Below, one piece after another: positions 1 to 14,344 of a stretch of DNA of 64,000 nt (its first letter is position 1; the number at the start of each line of letters is the position of its first letter). The notes under the pieces were generated by a model. It searched no databases, was not told the DNA's origin, and saw only the letters and a list, made by a program, of their open reading frames with translations. This DNA comes from Chinchilla lanigera (lineage: Eukaryota > Chordata > Mammalia > Rodentia > Chinchillidae), in contig NW_004955472.1 of assembly GCF_000276665.1 (NCBI RefSeq), positions 10,653,808 to 10,717,807 of the forward strand, in the 5' to 3' direction. The position numbers and the translations under genes are program-made.

Positions 1-3000
1 TTAAAATCCTCTGATGCCTTGCTACATGGGACATACATGTACTAGGAGGCATTACATTTGTGTCCCGTGTGTTCAAGGGTATATATCATCATCATCCATT
101 TTTCAAGTCTTCAATTCTCTCTGAGGAGATTTAAGTTGAATTCTGTATTTAGAGTAAATTTGTTCCAAGTCACTGATACCAAATCATTAGTGGGATTTTT
201 GTTGTGCAAACGAATCCAATCAGCTGTGTGTTCTTACCTTGCAGGCTGTGAAGATACTTGTGTAAGCTTAGTGGAGTAGAATGGGATATCTATTCCGGTG
301 ACTTAGGTGAAAATGTGGCGGGTAGAGTAAGGGAACATGTCACCAGGCTTTAGGAGATAAAGCGGAAAATCTTTGCAGAAAATCTTAATTAGATCATAGA
401 TTTTTATATTCAAGAAACAAACTTCCTTTGGAAAATGTAAAAATGTACCATAGTTCTTGGTCATTTGTTTGTGGTTTTTAAGAAATTTTTTCTTTTTCTT
501 CTTCCCTTTTCTTCTTTTTTTATTACTAGATAGAAGTGACAGTGCAAGTGAAGGGACAGGTTAGCCATAGTGTAGGGACTCATGGGGTCAAGAGTTCTGG
601 GACAGCAAGCAAGACCAGAGCCATTATGTCTTAGTGGTAATGTTTAAAATTTGACTAAGGACAAGCAATTTGATAACATCTGATAATTGAACTAGCAATA
701 TCATAATTAACCTTTCGGGTCCCCCTCCGTGTATTCAGCCCAAAGTCTGGAGAAATGCTAAGAAGGAGAATTTGTTCTGGGTTAATTTCTGTGTTGTAAG
801 AGTGTAATAAATAAAATAAAAATATTTAGTAGCATGGAATAGTTAATTGAACCTAATATATTTTAATACATTTTTTTCATATTCTGGAAACTAAAGAAAA
901 ATTTTCCCTCCCCCTTTCAAAACAGTGCTGTTGATAGGAAGTGAATCTTTGAGTCTTCCCAGATCTCAAAAGTATCTAAAGTTCTTTATACATGTGTCAG
1001 TCACAGTTGTAGCTGTAAGAGACAGTTTTTAAGCATGATATAAGCTCTGCTTTTTTTGTTAGTATTGGATGTAATTTTGGTGGTGGAGGATTAAAAACTT
1101 TAGTGAAATACATTGGACTTTTGTATCAAAATCCATTACACTGTGTACTTATTTTCTTGCTAGAAAATACCTTGCTTGAGGAAAATAAGCTTAGCATGGT
1201 AACCTAAATATGAATGGATATTTTAACAACGTTAACATCAATTAGGGGAACACAGAGTAAGCCCTTACTTCACAGATTGTATTATATTTGGGACTGGGAT
1301 GTGACTAGTAAGGGATCTGGCAGCACACCTGAGATATTTCAAGTTTTTCCCCATATAAGTAAGATCATTTTACAGTATGTATTTGGTTCTCTATTCCTTT
1401 ATAAATAGCAAGGAAGAAGTCATCAGCAGCAAAATAGGAAGCTCCTAGACACGAAAGGCTGTTGACTCCAGGAATGAGTCGAAGACTGGTATTTACGGAA
1501 AACTTCATTTCTTTGAGTGGTATACTTGTAATTGAATACCTAGCATTCTGGATGACATTGTACAGTGTAGAAAACTCTTTAAGAAGGGTGACTATAACAC
1601 ATAGGTCTGAATTTATTTGTGAAACTTGACAAGGGCAAGGCATGACAGAATCAGAGGGGCAAGCAGTAGAGAGCACCTTTAGTCTAGTTTTTTTTTTTTT
1701 TTTTGTTTCCCTCACAGATGAGATGTCATTTAACAGACCTAGGTCTCAGGATCCTAAGGCTATTTATTTAGCAGGAAGCCTTAAACTTCTAGCTCTGTTT
1801 TCTTTAAGGGAGACTCTGTGGTAGCAAAATGTACTCTTCTGATCCTCCTGTCTTTGCCCTAACCTCGAAATGTGTTTGCAGAGTTGCCATGTAATGTGGC
1901 TTAAGTAGCCGAGAAGCTAGCTCTGTGTGTAAGCTGGGATGTAAGTTACCTCCTACATCAGATAGCCCTTAATATTGTTTAGTGTGGTACCACGAAAGCA
2001 CACCACCTTCCCCAAGAGAATAAACCCGGTAAATAACATCAGTAGCACCGAATGGAGGAAAGCCTTTTTTGTTAAATATTTCATGTTTTCTAATGGATTG
2101 AAATTGAGATGTTCGTGGATAAGACCCTTTTTATCCTCTACCGTATCATAGATTCGTGGGTACACTTGAGATGATAAAATGGTAGTTTGTTAAAGACTGT
2201 TTTTGGGTTTAGGTTCCTCCTGTTTCATGAAAAATGTATATTGAGAAGTAGCAGCAATGGTTGGGTACACTAAGTTTCTGAGCATGAGATTTAAATACTT
2301 CTTGATCAGTGGTCAAAAACAGGCCTGTGTACTCTAGGTCCATGTTGATTTTGCACTTAGTGTAGTGCTGAGGAGACAGTGCCACGAGTGACCTTCGGTG
2401 TCCTAACGACACTGTCTGGGCAGTCATTGTCCAGGCAGAGTCTCTTCTGAGCCTTCGTTTATCAAAGCCTCTGTGTGACTGTCACACTGGGAGGGTTACA
2501 GTAGCTTGTCTTTCCAACTTTTAAGCAATGTGAGTTTGGAAGAAATGCTCGTGTGGTATGGATGTGGCGGGTGTAGGAGCTCTGCAGCATTTTGTGTTTC
2601 TCTTTAGAGGCCATCTGTTAATTGGTGGGCAGATTGCCCTGTGGTCTCACAGTGGTTTGCTGTAGCATAATCTGTCCCTTAGCAAAAACAAAATGGATGC
2701 TTGTTTCCATCATTCACTTAAGTTGTAGTCACGGCTCTTCTGAGACACATAGCTTTATAACTTACATCGTATACCGTGGGGCCTTCTCTGTCAGCTGTGC
2801 TGCACTGGGACTCTTCTCCCCTGTTGCAGCAGAGAGAGATCTTACAATCTTTGAAGCTAGGTCTGAAGTATTTAAGTGGGTTTCCCTTACACTCAGAATT
2901 TTACCCCAACCTATCTAAACACAGTTGATCTTTTCAGGGGTTTCTCCTACGTGTAAAAATCAGCACTTTGTATGACTATCTTCAATTTAGGGAGAAAGAA

Positions 3001-4310
3001 AAATTTGTTCCTCATACCCTCTCGAAAAATATAACCTTTTTTTCATTAAATTTAAACTAAGCAAAATGTCCTATACAATGAAAAACAAAATAATTTATTT
3101 ATACCTAAATCTCTGTGTCAAACGGGGACAGTACATATCCTTTGGAAATTTATTTCATCTTTGCTAAAAATACCATTAACTTAACTCTGCTTTTTTCTTT
3201 TTGAAATGAAAGGAACTAAAGCTGACACTTGTCCCTAAGTAAAAGCCTTATATGTATCACTTTGTAGCAGTCACTTTAAGGTGAAATAATATGTTTCTAC
3301 TATATTGAAACTTCTGATCATGTGATACTATGCGTTTTTCCTTCTGTAATGACTCAGCCTCCTTCCCTGTCTTAGTTTTTTTTTAACTTGATGTCCTCAT
3401 ATTATACGTGATGGTCTTAAGTATATTCAAACATTTAGAAGTCTTGTATAATCTTGTGATTCCCATACAAAAGGTTAAATTAAGGCTTGTCTTATATAGT
3501 AGTTTTCTGCCCACGTACAGCAGTTACTAGCATTTTCTGTCCACTTACGAGCTTGATGGCACGTGAGGGCAGAAGACATTCAGGTCTATATATTTTTACA
3601 GTTAAATAAAAGAGACCTCAGAAAATCGTAAGTTTTCTTTGGGGCATTTATCTTGGGCTTTACTTTTTGAAGGTGGGGTTATCTATACCTGTTAGGTGTA
3701 TAATTCGTGAACATCTGTAAGGCTGGTATACTGTGTTAATCTCTGGATATTAACTATAGCCCAGAGGTAGCTTCCCTTCTTTTCACTCTTACAAAGGTAA
3801 AACCTTGCCATGCCAGTGAAGTACAGATCCTCCTGCAGACAAGAGGTTGCCTTAGATTTTGATCCTTATCAAAATAAATAAGGAAAGTCCACTGAAGGAA
3901 AAGATACTTGGTCCAGAAGGTCCATTTTGGGGGAAAACGAGTTTGTGTTATTTGAGCCAGTTATGTTCATTATGAGCTTGGTGTGTATTTGGTAGTAATC
4001 TGTAGCTTGAACATGTGTCATGGAATGGAAGACCTGGGCTAGATTTGTCTTGAAGAGAGCTTAGCCACTTAAGATTAGGGCAGCTGGTAGAGACTTCTGA
4101 AAGAGGTTGTAGGTTTTTATCCTCTAAATCTTTTTTTTTTCCCCTTAGTTTCCTTTGATTCTAGATCTGTATCTCTTTAGTGACTGTTCCAGATCATCAG
4201 AATTAGTGTCCTCAGGTGTCTGTCTTTTCTCACTGCCTTACTGCCTGGAGCATTCTACAGGCTGCCGTTATAAACCTTTAGATGTACAGCCCTACTCTCA
4301 AAGTGGGGTG

Positions 4311-4717
4311 TGTTACGGCTTAGATCTGTAATACCCCCCAAAGCACATGTTCAGGGGCGGGGCTTTTTGACGGGTGGTTGGATCACTAGGATGAGGGCAC
4401 TAGGACTCTCCATGATTCATGCACTAACTCAGTAGCCGGGTGTGATATCAGGAGGTAGGGACAAGGTAGAGGCAGGTCACATGACCTTGGAAGGCTTTCT
4501 CTCTCCAGTACTCCTCCCTTCTCTCACTGCTTCTTGGCTGCCCTAATGTGAGCAGCTTTTCTCCTCCAGGCTCTTCTACCCTGCTGTTTCTCCCTCGGAG
4601 CTGGCTGACAGTGACGGGACTGAGATCTCTGAAGCTGAGAGCCAGAATACACCGCTCCTTCTTTATGTTGTGAGTGGTGGGTGTCGTTTCCCAGTGCTGA
4701 GGAAAGCGACTAAGACA
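4311..4717 (+). mobile_element. MaLR-like solo LTR
   Basis: The sequence begins tgttacggcttagatctgta and ends gcgactaagaca. It shares with the copies near 13842 and 40101 the central motif (ggctgcc, taatgtgagcagc), the ctgagatctctgaagctgag block and the terminal ...gactaagac. This layout is typical of ERVL-MaLR LTRs. No clear 5-bp target duplication is seen. The subfamily is not assigned. Confidence 0.6.
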
Positions 4718-7700
4718 AGAGTTAGCTCACTTTTTTCTCCAAAGACAACTTACTGTCCAGTGTGCCACTGGTCTGGCCATCTCCTTTCGTACTACTCCAC
4801 AGGGTCCTCCTCGCCTGTCCATTTCCTTAACTTCTCGGTGAAGAAAAGCCCGACTATTACCTCCTTCGTTGTGACACCCTGAAGGTTTTTTTTTTTAATT
4901 TGATTACAGTTAAGTATGACACTTCAGTGATTAAACTTACTTGTTCTAAGTTCATTAGGTGCCTTACCTTGTGCCTTGTCTCCTTGTTTACTGTGGTGCT
5001 TTACATTTTTGATCCTCTTAGAGGGCAGAGGCCTTGGCGGATTGATCCCACCTCCTTTTCTACAGCTAGGAAACCTTGCTGTGCGTATGAAAGCACTTTA
5101 ATGCAGTCTGCTGAGGAGAGATGTGTTTTGTGTGGGAGACAGTTTTGGCAGTAGCAAGCATGTTTGAGTCTCTGGAAAAGGAGTATGTAAATCAAGGCCT
5201 GTTTTAAATGAATCTCGTTATAATGCAGATAGCACTCATCTATCTGTTTTGTAATGATGGATCTGTTTTGAAGGCTTAGTGGTTTGTGCACCTGCAGGAT
5301 GCTATTCCTTTTCTGTTTTGTTTTTCTTTTATGCTTGGCCTTTTGGATGGATTAAGAAAGAAATAGGAAGTTTCAGTCAGTTGAGTGCATGAATAAGAAC
5401 AAAAAATAAAATGCAGGTGTATTTAGAGATACGTATTTTGGTTGGAAAGTTTTGATTTTTGGATGCACAGGATTCTGCCTCAAAGTAATTTCCAAGCTTG
5501 ACCAAAGATAATGAGGTATACACTAGAAAGACCAGGTTTGGGAAAGTCAGTTCTGAGTTTGAAACTTTAGTGCCATTTTCCAGGTAGCTGTTTGCCTTCC
5601 AGCGAGTTAACTGGCACCTCAGGACCTCTAGATTTATATCTGTAAAATGGGTACAGATAGTGCTTCATTATAAGAATTAAATATGAAGCAAACTGTGTCA
5701 CTATAGAATGATGTTAAGTTGCTTGATAACAGTGTTAGGTAGTATAACTGCTTCTAGGCAGCTAGAGAGAAAGATTCATAGGGCTTTGACAATGGGCTTT
5801 TCTCTACAAACTTAGTGTCCTTCACATTGGAAAATTGGAGCTGGAGAACCTTTAACTTTTGGATGAGAAAGAGCTATTAAAAAAAAAGGAAGTGCTAATG
5901 TAAGTGTTCCATCTAACAGTATTTTACCATGTGGATCTAGTGGGGTTTGTATAATCTAATGTTTCCCATTCTTTGAGATAAAGCAGAGACGTCCCATAGA
6001 TTTGAATGATTTTTTGACATATTTTCAAAAAGCATACTAACTTTATAGGTCCTTTAAACTGTTTTCTTACAGTATCTGAATAAAAAATTATCTCTCACAG
6101 AGAGAAAGGAAAACACATTAAAAACACTATATTGCTTCTTGATGGACTGCTTACTGTGTGTGTACCCATATGAAGACTGACACCAGCTGGTAGTGCAGGC
6201 AACAGCACATGCCCTTTTAAACTACTGCAGTCATTAATAGGTTTTCCTTCTTAATCACAATACTATTTTGAGGAATACAGTCCTTTGCCCTTGTCCTAAG
6301 TGATATTTACTCAGGTAAAACAGATAGTACAAGCCTGTGTGTGCGCGTGCGTGCATGTGTGTTTTGGAGGAGGGGGTCACGCAATGAATTAATTCTAATT
6401 AACAAAGAAGTGAGAATGTTGTAGTGGATTCAGATCTTCAACTGAAGTTAGATTGTGCGTCAACTCTGAGTTGTTAATTTCCTAACTTGGTTTGAACTGT
6501 AGTGTCTGACTTTCCGGCTGTCTCCCAGCTTTTTGGCTTTTGCTCACATCACTGCGGCAGCCCCACTGCTGGAAGTTGTAGAACTGCTGATCTTCCTTTG
6601 TGAACAACTAAGTGATGAGAACTTTTGTTTTCATTATTGTGATGCTGAGATACTATGCCACATCTCTTTCAAAGTATAGAACCTGCTCCAAGTTAGGGTC
6701 TGGTTCGAAGATGTATATGCTAGAGGAACTGGTTTACTTTCTTCTCATTTCAGATAGAAGTAATTTTTCTTTATCTTCTTGCTCTTAGATGTAGAACATC
6801 CTAGTACCCAGTAAAGTACTGGGAGAATTTGGAGAATTTAGTATGCCCTTTCTCTTCTCTGTAGCCTAAGACTGAATTGTGTGGGAGTTCTTAATGTCTG
6901 GAAATGTAATGTATTAAGAACCCACATTTTCGCCAACTTAAGCAAGGTCACGTTGCATTGCCAGCAAGTTCATAATTACTGGGAGGAGAACTGTAGGAAA
7001 ATAGAGCTTTACCAGTTGCATAATCAGGGGACAGATATGGCCATTAAAATTAACTTGAAAGGAAAATGCCCTGGTGTGGAGGACATTAAGTGTTCCCTTT
7101 AGAATTAGGTTGCTTAGGTAATATTTACCAAGTGATCACTGTTTACAACCTCGATTTCAGCAGAAAAGTTGTAATTTAAACTTCTCTGTATTATCTCCAT
7201 GTATCTGAAGTTCTACAAACTTTAAAAATATTAGGTTGTTTTAGTCTCAGGCTAGCTTTATTAACATTTGTGTGGAAGGACAAATCTTGGGAGCCATCTG
7301 TTTTCTGTATTACATGAGCGTCTAGGTTGAATTCTTTATCCTTGTGGTAATCCCTGGTGATGTCCTTTGGGAAGTTGGTTAAAAATGCTTTGAGTTTTCA
7401 GAGAAACCTGGCTTGTACTGTAGTAATAGGATCTCAGCAGTTCTCTACCTTCCATTTGAACTTACTCATTGGAGGGCAGCGAGGAGGAACTGCTGAATGT
7501 GACCTGAGTGAGTTGAGTATTTACATGGAAGGACCTGCTGCATCTGGCATGGTGCATTCAAGGGGACTTGGGTAAGTCAGGAATTAAAATTTGAAGAGAA
7601 ATGTGATTACAGAGGATTGTATCCCTCTGTTCTTCTGAAATGCTCTCAAATCTTTCCCCTGCTGTGCAGTATCCACGCAGTTTTGCTATATATCAGATCT

Positions 7701-8573
7701 TAGATACTGTATTAAGAAAGCTTTGGAGCATACTGCTCCGGTGCCAGAGTTGCAGTGCACAGCCTGTCTGAACAGATATACAGAATGGGTGCCCAAGAAC
7801 AGAAAGTCCATCTGAAGAAAGACAACATTTGCAACTTTGTTGTGTTTTGGGGGAGAGAAGAGGGTGTTACAATGAAGAAATTGGATTTTTAGTAACAACA
7901 GAATTTTTCCCCCTTAGAAATCAAAACTCAGTTTCCTGTATCAAATTATTTGATTCCCCCACCCCCTTTTTGATAATGTATGCAGTGTTATGCAGGGACT
8001 GTGTTTGGAGACAGCAGATCTTTACATTTTTTCCCAAGTGTTGCACCATTAGGCTTCAGGTTTCAGGAATCTTGCTTGACAGAGAGGACATAGGTGAGCT
8101 GTTTCTGTTAACTGTGAGGTTTAAAAGGATTCATGCTGCTTTTATTTTTTATTTCACAAAACATTACTGCTGCTCTAAATGAAATAATAGATACACATCA
8201 ATCAGTGTAGTCACCTTTTATTGTTGATTCAACTACCAGGTTTTTACAGAATTCACTCTGCATTTTATTTGACTTTTACATGAATAGTCTCGGCAGACTT
8301 AATTATATTAGTGAAAAAGCACTTTCAACAAAATTATATGCTGACATCCCATAATTCATACTTACAGATTTGTGAAACAGATTTATGTAAATCTATCAAA
8401 TTACTCTAGATGACATTTTTAAAATTGAGATTTCATTTTAATGGTATTTATAGAAAATTTTTATATGAAAATTTCTACATGAACTATTTCTTTAAAAAAC
8501 CTCATTTCACTGATAGAGTCAGACAGAGCAGTGTAACATTTGAGCATCTTGTCTCCACATGTTCTGTAACCCA

Positions 8574-8609
8574 TCTGGTATAATGTAGGGGTCTGGTATA
8601 ATGTAGGGA
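8574..8609 (+). repeat. 18-bp tandem duplication
   Basis: tctggtataatgtagggg is followed immediately by a copy that differs only in the last base. Confidence 0.9.
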
Positions 8610-8638
8610 GGATGTTTATAAGGGCAGCTCTCTCCTAA

Positions 8639-8715
8639 ACTATAAGCTCCTAGAAGGCAAACACTGCTCTTCTTTCACTTGTTTATCATTTGTTCAGTGG
8701 GTCACCAGACATTTA
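8639..8715 (+). mobile_element. L2 3'-end fragment
   Basis: actataagctcctagaaggc, aaacactgctcttctttcac resembles the L2 tail segment (taagctccttgagggcag in the consensus as I recall it). Confidence 0.5.
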
Positions 8716-9374
8716 CTTAAAAATATGTTCTGGGCTTTCTTTGTCAGAAACTAAAATGGACTTGTTCTTCAGCAGTTCTTCTTCAGCAGGGGTGAGCGTC
8801 TTCCAGACTGACTGGATGTCCTACTACTCACATGTAGTAGGATAAAGGTATAATATAAGGGGCTGTGGGAGGACTAGCAAGGAGTGTTAAACAGCGTGCA
8901 ATGGGAGCAGAGGAAGCTGTGGTTGGAAATGGTCTCAGGGGGCATGTGCAAGTTGGCCAGTTTTGGACGTGTGTTCCACGCACTGGGAAATGAAAGGTGC
9001 ATTGGAAGTTATATGTGTAGAAGTTGTGGAAACTGAGCTAGAATAAAGTAAGCAAGAAGCTAATGGTGACCTTGGAAACCGGAGCATGGTCTGATTACCC
9101 CCACAGCACTGTAGGAGGAGGCTGGTTTTGGAGTTACCACGGGTCCAGGGGTGATTAATTAATTGGTTTGGTTAGGATAATATAATAGCAATCCAAGTGA
9201 AGGTAATACGTGATGCTGATGGCAGAGGAGAGGCTGATTAAACTGATTGAACTGGTGGGATGCTAATACCTCTGTAGAAGAACTTGAGCAGAAATCTACT
9301 TGCCCATCTTACTGATTAGTGTATGAGCTGCTCCTCCAGTGAAGGAGCAAATGTTACTTGGGATCAAGGCCTCT

Positions 9375-9680
9375 CTGGCCACTACATTTAAACAGCTACT
9401 CTGTGCTTCCTTCTACTCTCATTCTTATCCCGGGCTTCTTTAGTCCTTATTTTCTTCTGTTGCACTGTAGGATTTGTTCATGTGCCTTCCTCTCTCAGAG
9501 CGTATGCTTTATGAAGAACTTTTCTGTCCTTTTTTTTTTCATCCTCAGGGCCTCGCAAGTAGTTGCCTTTCCATAATCATGCTTATTATAGGTGAGAAAT
9601 ATGTAGGATGGCTCTTTTTTCCCCATTACTTCATGTTGTGAGTGTCTCATTTAATATTGGTTGGATAAAATTAAATTAAT
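9375..9680 (+). mobile_element. L2 3'-end fragment
   Basis: The order is like the last 300 bp of L2: pyrimidine-rich actctgtgcttccttctact, then gtatgctttatgaagaactt, atcctcagggcctcgcaagt, ending near tattggttggataaaat. It is diverged. Confidence 0.4.
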
Positions 9681-11999
9681 GTGCCAGGTTTATAATCAAG
9701 AATTATGGCAGTTTGTTGCCTTTAGTGTTAGACCTGAGGGGGTAATTTGATATTCTGAACATTGGTAGTAATTTGAAATAGAAAAGACTAAATAAAGTGA
9801 CCTTTGAATGAAACAGGTCCAGGAGATTGTGTGTTTTTAATTAAAATATGCAATTAAATTTTTAATTAAAGAGTGTTATTAAAAGCAATGTAGGTGGCAA
9901 GGGAATGGCTGATGCTTTGAATTATGCACAGTTTGGGATAAATTGGCATTTACTGTGTTTCCCACAGTAGCACTTTGTCACTAAACGGATTCTCTTCCTG
10001 TTTTGCCTTTCCTCCTCTGACCCGCACGCGGCTCTCAGTGGTCCTTGGTCCCATTCAGAGCCCGTGGAGTGTTTCAGCTCTGTGCTGTGCATCACTTGAC
10101 CATGGTTCTAAGTAGCTTGTTCATAACTGTACTTCTTGTGCCAGGGACATTTTATAAATGATTTTTCTATCTTATGTGAAGAAGGGCTTCTTCTTTGTGG
10201 CAAATATGTTAGATTAAATAGAAGAATGCAAAAAAAAGACACCCAACACGCGATGTGTACGGAATACATGTGCTGAAATATAATATTAACCTGAAGACAT
10301 TGGTACTGTGTGAAAGTCAGAGGTTGTATAACTGTTCAGATAGCTTCCTCCTTAAAAGAAATTCCAGAGTCTCTGCTATGGCTCTTAGTTATGAGATACA
10401 GCTAATGATTCCAAATCCTTAAGTGCGTGTGCCCGTACTTAGTGTGTGAGGATATCTGAGGACAAGTGGTATGGACTCTGTTCTTTGTTGTGCAGGTACC
10501 AGGGATAATTTTTTGACTTCTAGTGACAAGATTTATTTTTCTGAGAGGCCTTTTTATTGAGGAGCTTTAGCTTTCTCATTTTGCTCAGAATTTTCTTTCA
10601 ATTGTGTTAGTTTCCATAATGGTTATACTTGGAATTTAAATGTAGAGCTTTAGAAAATTTTTTAAAGAAGTGATTCTTGACTTTTGGAATTATCGATATG
10701 CACATGCTAAATTCAGAGTGGCTTGAAAAATAGATCTAGATGATGTGGATAAATGAGGCTCGGTGTCCAAGCCTTCCCTGGTGCCTCATGATGGTGAGCA
10801 GCTGATGAACTACAAGACTGTGGATGCTGGCTAAGCAGTTTTTCTCAGTATTTGATTTACTACAGCTTTTATTCTTTAAAAATCTGCACTCATTTATAAC
10901 CAGATCTATGTGCCATATAAATAAGATGCAATTTATTTTGCCAAAAGAATGAATAACAACATAGAAATTCATCGACAGTGAAACTGGTACTTCCACTTAC
11001 TGTGCAGAAACTTGGAATAGTGGGCAACCAAGAAATATTTTCTGTGATAAAACTGTCAGAAAAGGCCTGGTGACATTATATATTTCAGGCATATTGAAAA
11101 TAGTCTGAATTTGGGTGTAAACTAGTTGTGAATTCAGTAGAAAAGAAGCACAGCACTTGAGAGTGCAGGATCCAAGGCCTGACTTCACTGCTTTATACCT
11201 TCAGTTTTGGTTTACAGGAGCTGACTGATGTGGCCAAGCTTCAGAATTCATTCTACCTTTAGGAAAAGAATCTGATTGTCAAACATGATTAATGTGAGGT
11301 CACAACTAAATAGTAAATTACTATGAAGTTGGAAAGTGAGAATAGGAACAGTAGTATTTATTTGTGATGGCTTTATATATTTGCTAACTTACTGTACAAT
11401 GAAAATCTGTAGTTCTTAACTTTATTGTGTTAATAGGACATTTAAACTTACTATGCCAACAGCACATTTAAGAGTACAGACTTCCATGTTACTTTTCTTA
11501 GAATAACAGTAGAGTTTTTCCTATCAGTTACACATTCTAATTGATGGCTGCTATTCTTCCTAACAGTGTCACTGTTCAAATTAGAAACTTTACAAGGTGA
11601 AGTTATGCACAGATAAATATTTGAGTATAATGATCAGTTTGTAAGTGTAGAAATTGGATTGATCTTTGATCTGACTCAGTAATGAAACATTCAATGAATG
11701 GTAGTGTTTATAATACTTTTGGTTAAATACATAGCACCATTAAGCTTTTTATTGAGTCATTTAGCAAACATTTGAGTTCCTATAGACGACTAGGAGTGAG
11801 AACTCAAAGGCTGGCCTGGGAGGCAGGTAAGCAAGCCAGGCTCTTCACCTGGTGAACCCTGCATGAATACCTATGCCTAGACTGACTTCAGGGGGACCTA
11901 CTGAGTATGTATTGAAGTAATAGATAATCAGAGGTTTTAGAAAAAGGAAATCGATTTATGTAAGTGATATGAATGAAAATACTGTGAATGTTTATATGA

Positions 12000-12060
12000 A
12001 GACTTTTTATTACTGTAAAAGACACATTACCAATAATCTTCCTCAAAATACTCCCCATTA
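12000..12060 (-). mobile_element. Mariner-like terminal fragment
   Basis: ttattactgtaaaagacaca followed by ttaccaataatcttcctcaa matches the end of the larger mariner-like copy at 24650-24700 (aaaagacacattgccattaa). It is truncated where the B1 starts. Confidence 0.45.
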
Positions 12061-12061
12061 C

Positions 12062-12216
12062 CTGACTATGGTGGTGCATGCCTGAAATCCCAGCACTTGG
12101 GAGGCTGGGGCAGAAGGATTGCCATGAGTTTGAGGCCAGCATGAGCTACATAGTGAATTTAAGGTCAGCCTAAACTACACCCTAAACTACTTTTTAAGAC
12201 AACAAGACCCTGATCT
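12062..12216 (+). mobile_element. B1 SINE
   Basis: It reads as a 7SL-derived monomer: tggtggtgcatgcctgaaat, cccagcacttgggaggct, ggccagcatgagctacatag, ending in a short diverged tail. It is inserted at a mariner-like fragment on its left and abuts a truncated LTR on its right. Confidence 0.8.
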
Positions 12217-14227
12217 GGAAGGGTGTGTTCTTGTCTGGATCCTGCTATCTCTCTCTGCTTCCAGGCTGCAGTAAAGTAGCTTTTCTTTCTTAGGCCTTTC
12301 CACCTTGCTGTTTTTACCTTGGAGCCAGACAACTATAGACTGAAGCCTCTAAAATATTTTGAGCTATAATAAACTTCTTCTTAAAATTGTAGGCATCAGG
12401 TATTTTGTTCCAGCAATGGGAAAATGATTTGGACAGATTTTGGTACCAGGATGGGGCTATTGCTGTGACTGTACCTGATCATGTGGTAAAGATGCCTTTA
12501 GGGTTGATTTAGAGGGGTTTGGAAAGATTTAGAGATGCTGGCTAGAGATACCTTTGAATACTGTAAGCAGAGCAAGTAGAGATTAATTGGAGATTCAAAT
12601 TGATGCTCAGAATGCCAGAATGCTAATAGGGATGTAGATAGTAAAATCCAGGCCCAGGAAGTTTCATTTGGGAGCAAAGACTACATTGGCAATTAGATTA
12701 AAGGGCATGTGTGTTACATCCTGAAAAAATTTGTCTTCAATTTGCCCATGTTCTGAGACTTTGTGGGAGACTGAGATGAAGAGTAGTAGAATAACCAGTC
12801 TACCAGAGGAAATTTCATAGCAGCCCAGCATTTAGGGTTTGGCACGGATACTGCAGGTTTTTTAATCCAGATCTACAGTGACAAGTAGCAAAAGCAGATG
12901 TGAAAAGCTTGTACTTTCAGCCCATGCAGTTGGGGCCATGGAAAGTATGGCTGCTGAAAAGATAAGTAGTAAAAGGAAGACAAGTACTTTGCATTATTAT
13001 TACAAAAGGTGACTCCGTGGCACGTCAGGCATCAGTAAGACTCCACCCTTCACAGGATTTAGAGAAGTTTAAAACTTTCAAAACTTTCCTGGGCCTTCAC
13101 TTGAGAAGCAGAGCCAGAGAAGGACCACCTAGGCAATTGGTTCCTAGTGACTCATTTTACAGTGATCAGCCATTCAGGCTCTCAGATGCCTCTGCAGGCA
13201 TGATCCAGGAAGACTTGGCTACTGCTTGAGCTGACATCAGACCTTGGTGTTGTATAGCTGATGTTGGTTTTACAGACATAAAGAATGTACAAGTTAAAGG
13301 GTTATATAGACTTCTACCCAGATTTCAGAAGGAGGCTTGCAAGGCCAGGCAGTGTGCCGCTGAGAGCGCAATGTATGCAACTGTGAAGGTGGGGAAACTT
13401 GGAAATGCCAGGAATCTGGATTGTCTGCCGAGGAAAGCTTCAGGCAGTGAGCAGAGCTAGCCCAAGAGCAGAGCCTTGTTGGCTGTGTCCAGCAGTGCTG
13501 TAGGGATTGGGCCACTCAAGTCCTTTGGAGTTCAGATTTTGCCACAACTTTTCCCATGTACTAGGCATGGAACGACAAGATTTAATGTTTGCCTTTCTGT
13601 TCCCCAACTTTCCCTTTTTGAATGAGAATGTTTACCCTGTGCAATTGTATGTTAGAAGTATTTAGCTTCCGTTTTGGTTTTTTACAGGCGCTTACAGCTA
13701 AAAGTTTAATTTGTGTCTCAAAGGAGACTTTGAAGTTGAACTTTTCAGCAGTGTGGGAACCATTAAGATTTTGGAGATTCTTACTTTTTATATAGTGAGA
13801 TGAAATGGACATGAAATTTTGGGGGCTGGGTGCAATATTTTGGTTTAGATATAAAATGTCCCGGTACAGTGGCATTTGCTTGGAAGGTGATTGGATTTTG
13901 GGGAGCACTGTGCTCACCAGCAAATTGACCCATTGATGAGTTCAGTAGCTGAATGTGTGTTAGGAGGCAGAGGCTGTTTGAAGGAGGGTTCCTGGGGGGT
14001 GTGACCTGGAAGGGTTTATCTTGTCCCCAGCTCCTCTTTTGTCTGCTTCCAGGCTGCCGTAATGTGAACCCCTTTGCTTGCATTAGATCCTCCCAACATG
14101 GCCTTTCTTCCTTGAAGCTATCCATTTGTAGACTGAATCCTCAGAGAAACCTTCAGCCGAAATAAACCTCTCCTTTAGATTGAGGGCGTCAAAGATTTTG
14201 TTCCAGTGCTGGGAAAGTGACTAAGAC
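12217..14227 (+). mobile_element. MaLR-type element: truncated 5' LTR, internal region, 3' LTR
   Basis: 12217-12440 matches the 3' half of the LTR family (tctgcttccaggctgc, tagactgaagcctctaaaat, aataaacttcttc). It is followed by tttggtaccaggatggggct, the usual start of MaLR internal sequence. About 1.4 kb of non-coding internal sequence follows. The 3' LTR then runs from about 13842 (ttggtttagatataaaatg) to 14227 (gactaagac). The 5' LTR lacks its first half, where a B1 element abuts at 12216. MaLR elements are non-autonomous retroelements and no coding potential is expected or seen. Confidence 0.65.
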
Positions 14228-14344
14228 GGTCCTCCTGATTTAATTTTAAATGAATACACTAAAACTCCTTAATAGGTAGTAGACATATTATTTTTCTTCC
14301 TGTTACCTTTTGACTAGTGTGATCCATTCCTTAAATAATGAGTA

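Noticed and set aside
13294..14165. Several 70-114 codon frames on both strands
   Set aside because: They lie in non-coding MaLR internal and LTR sequence and show no protein similarity.
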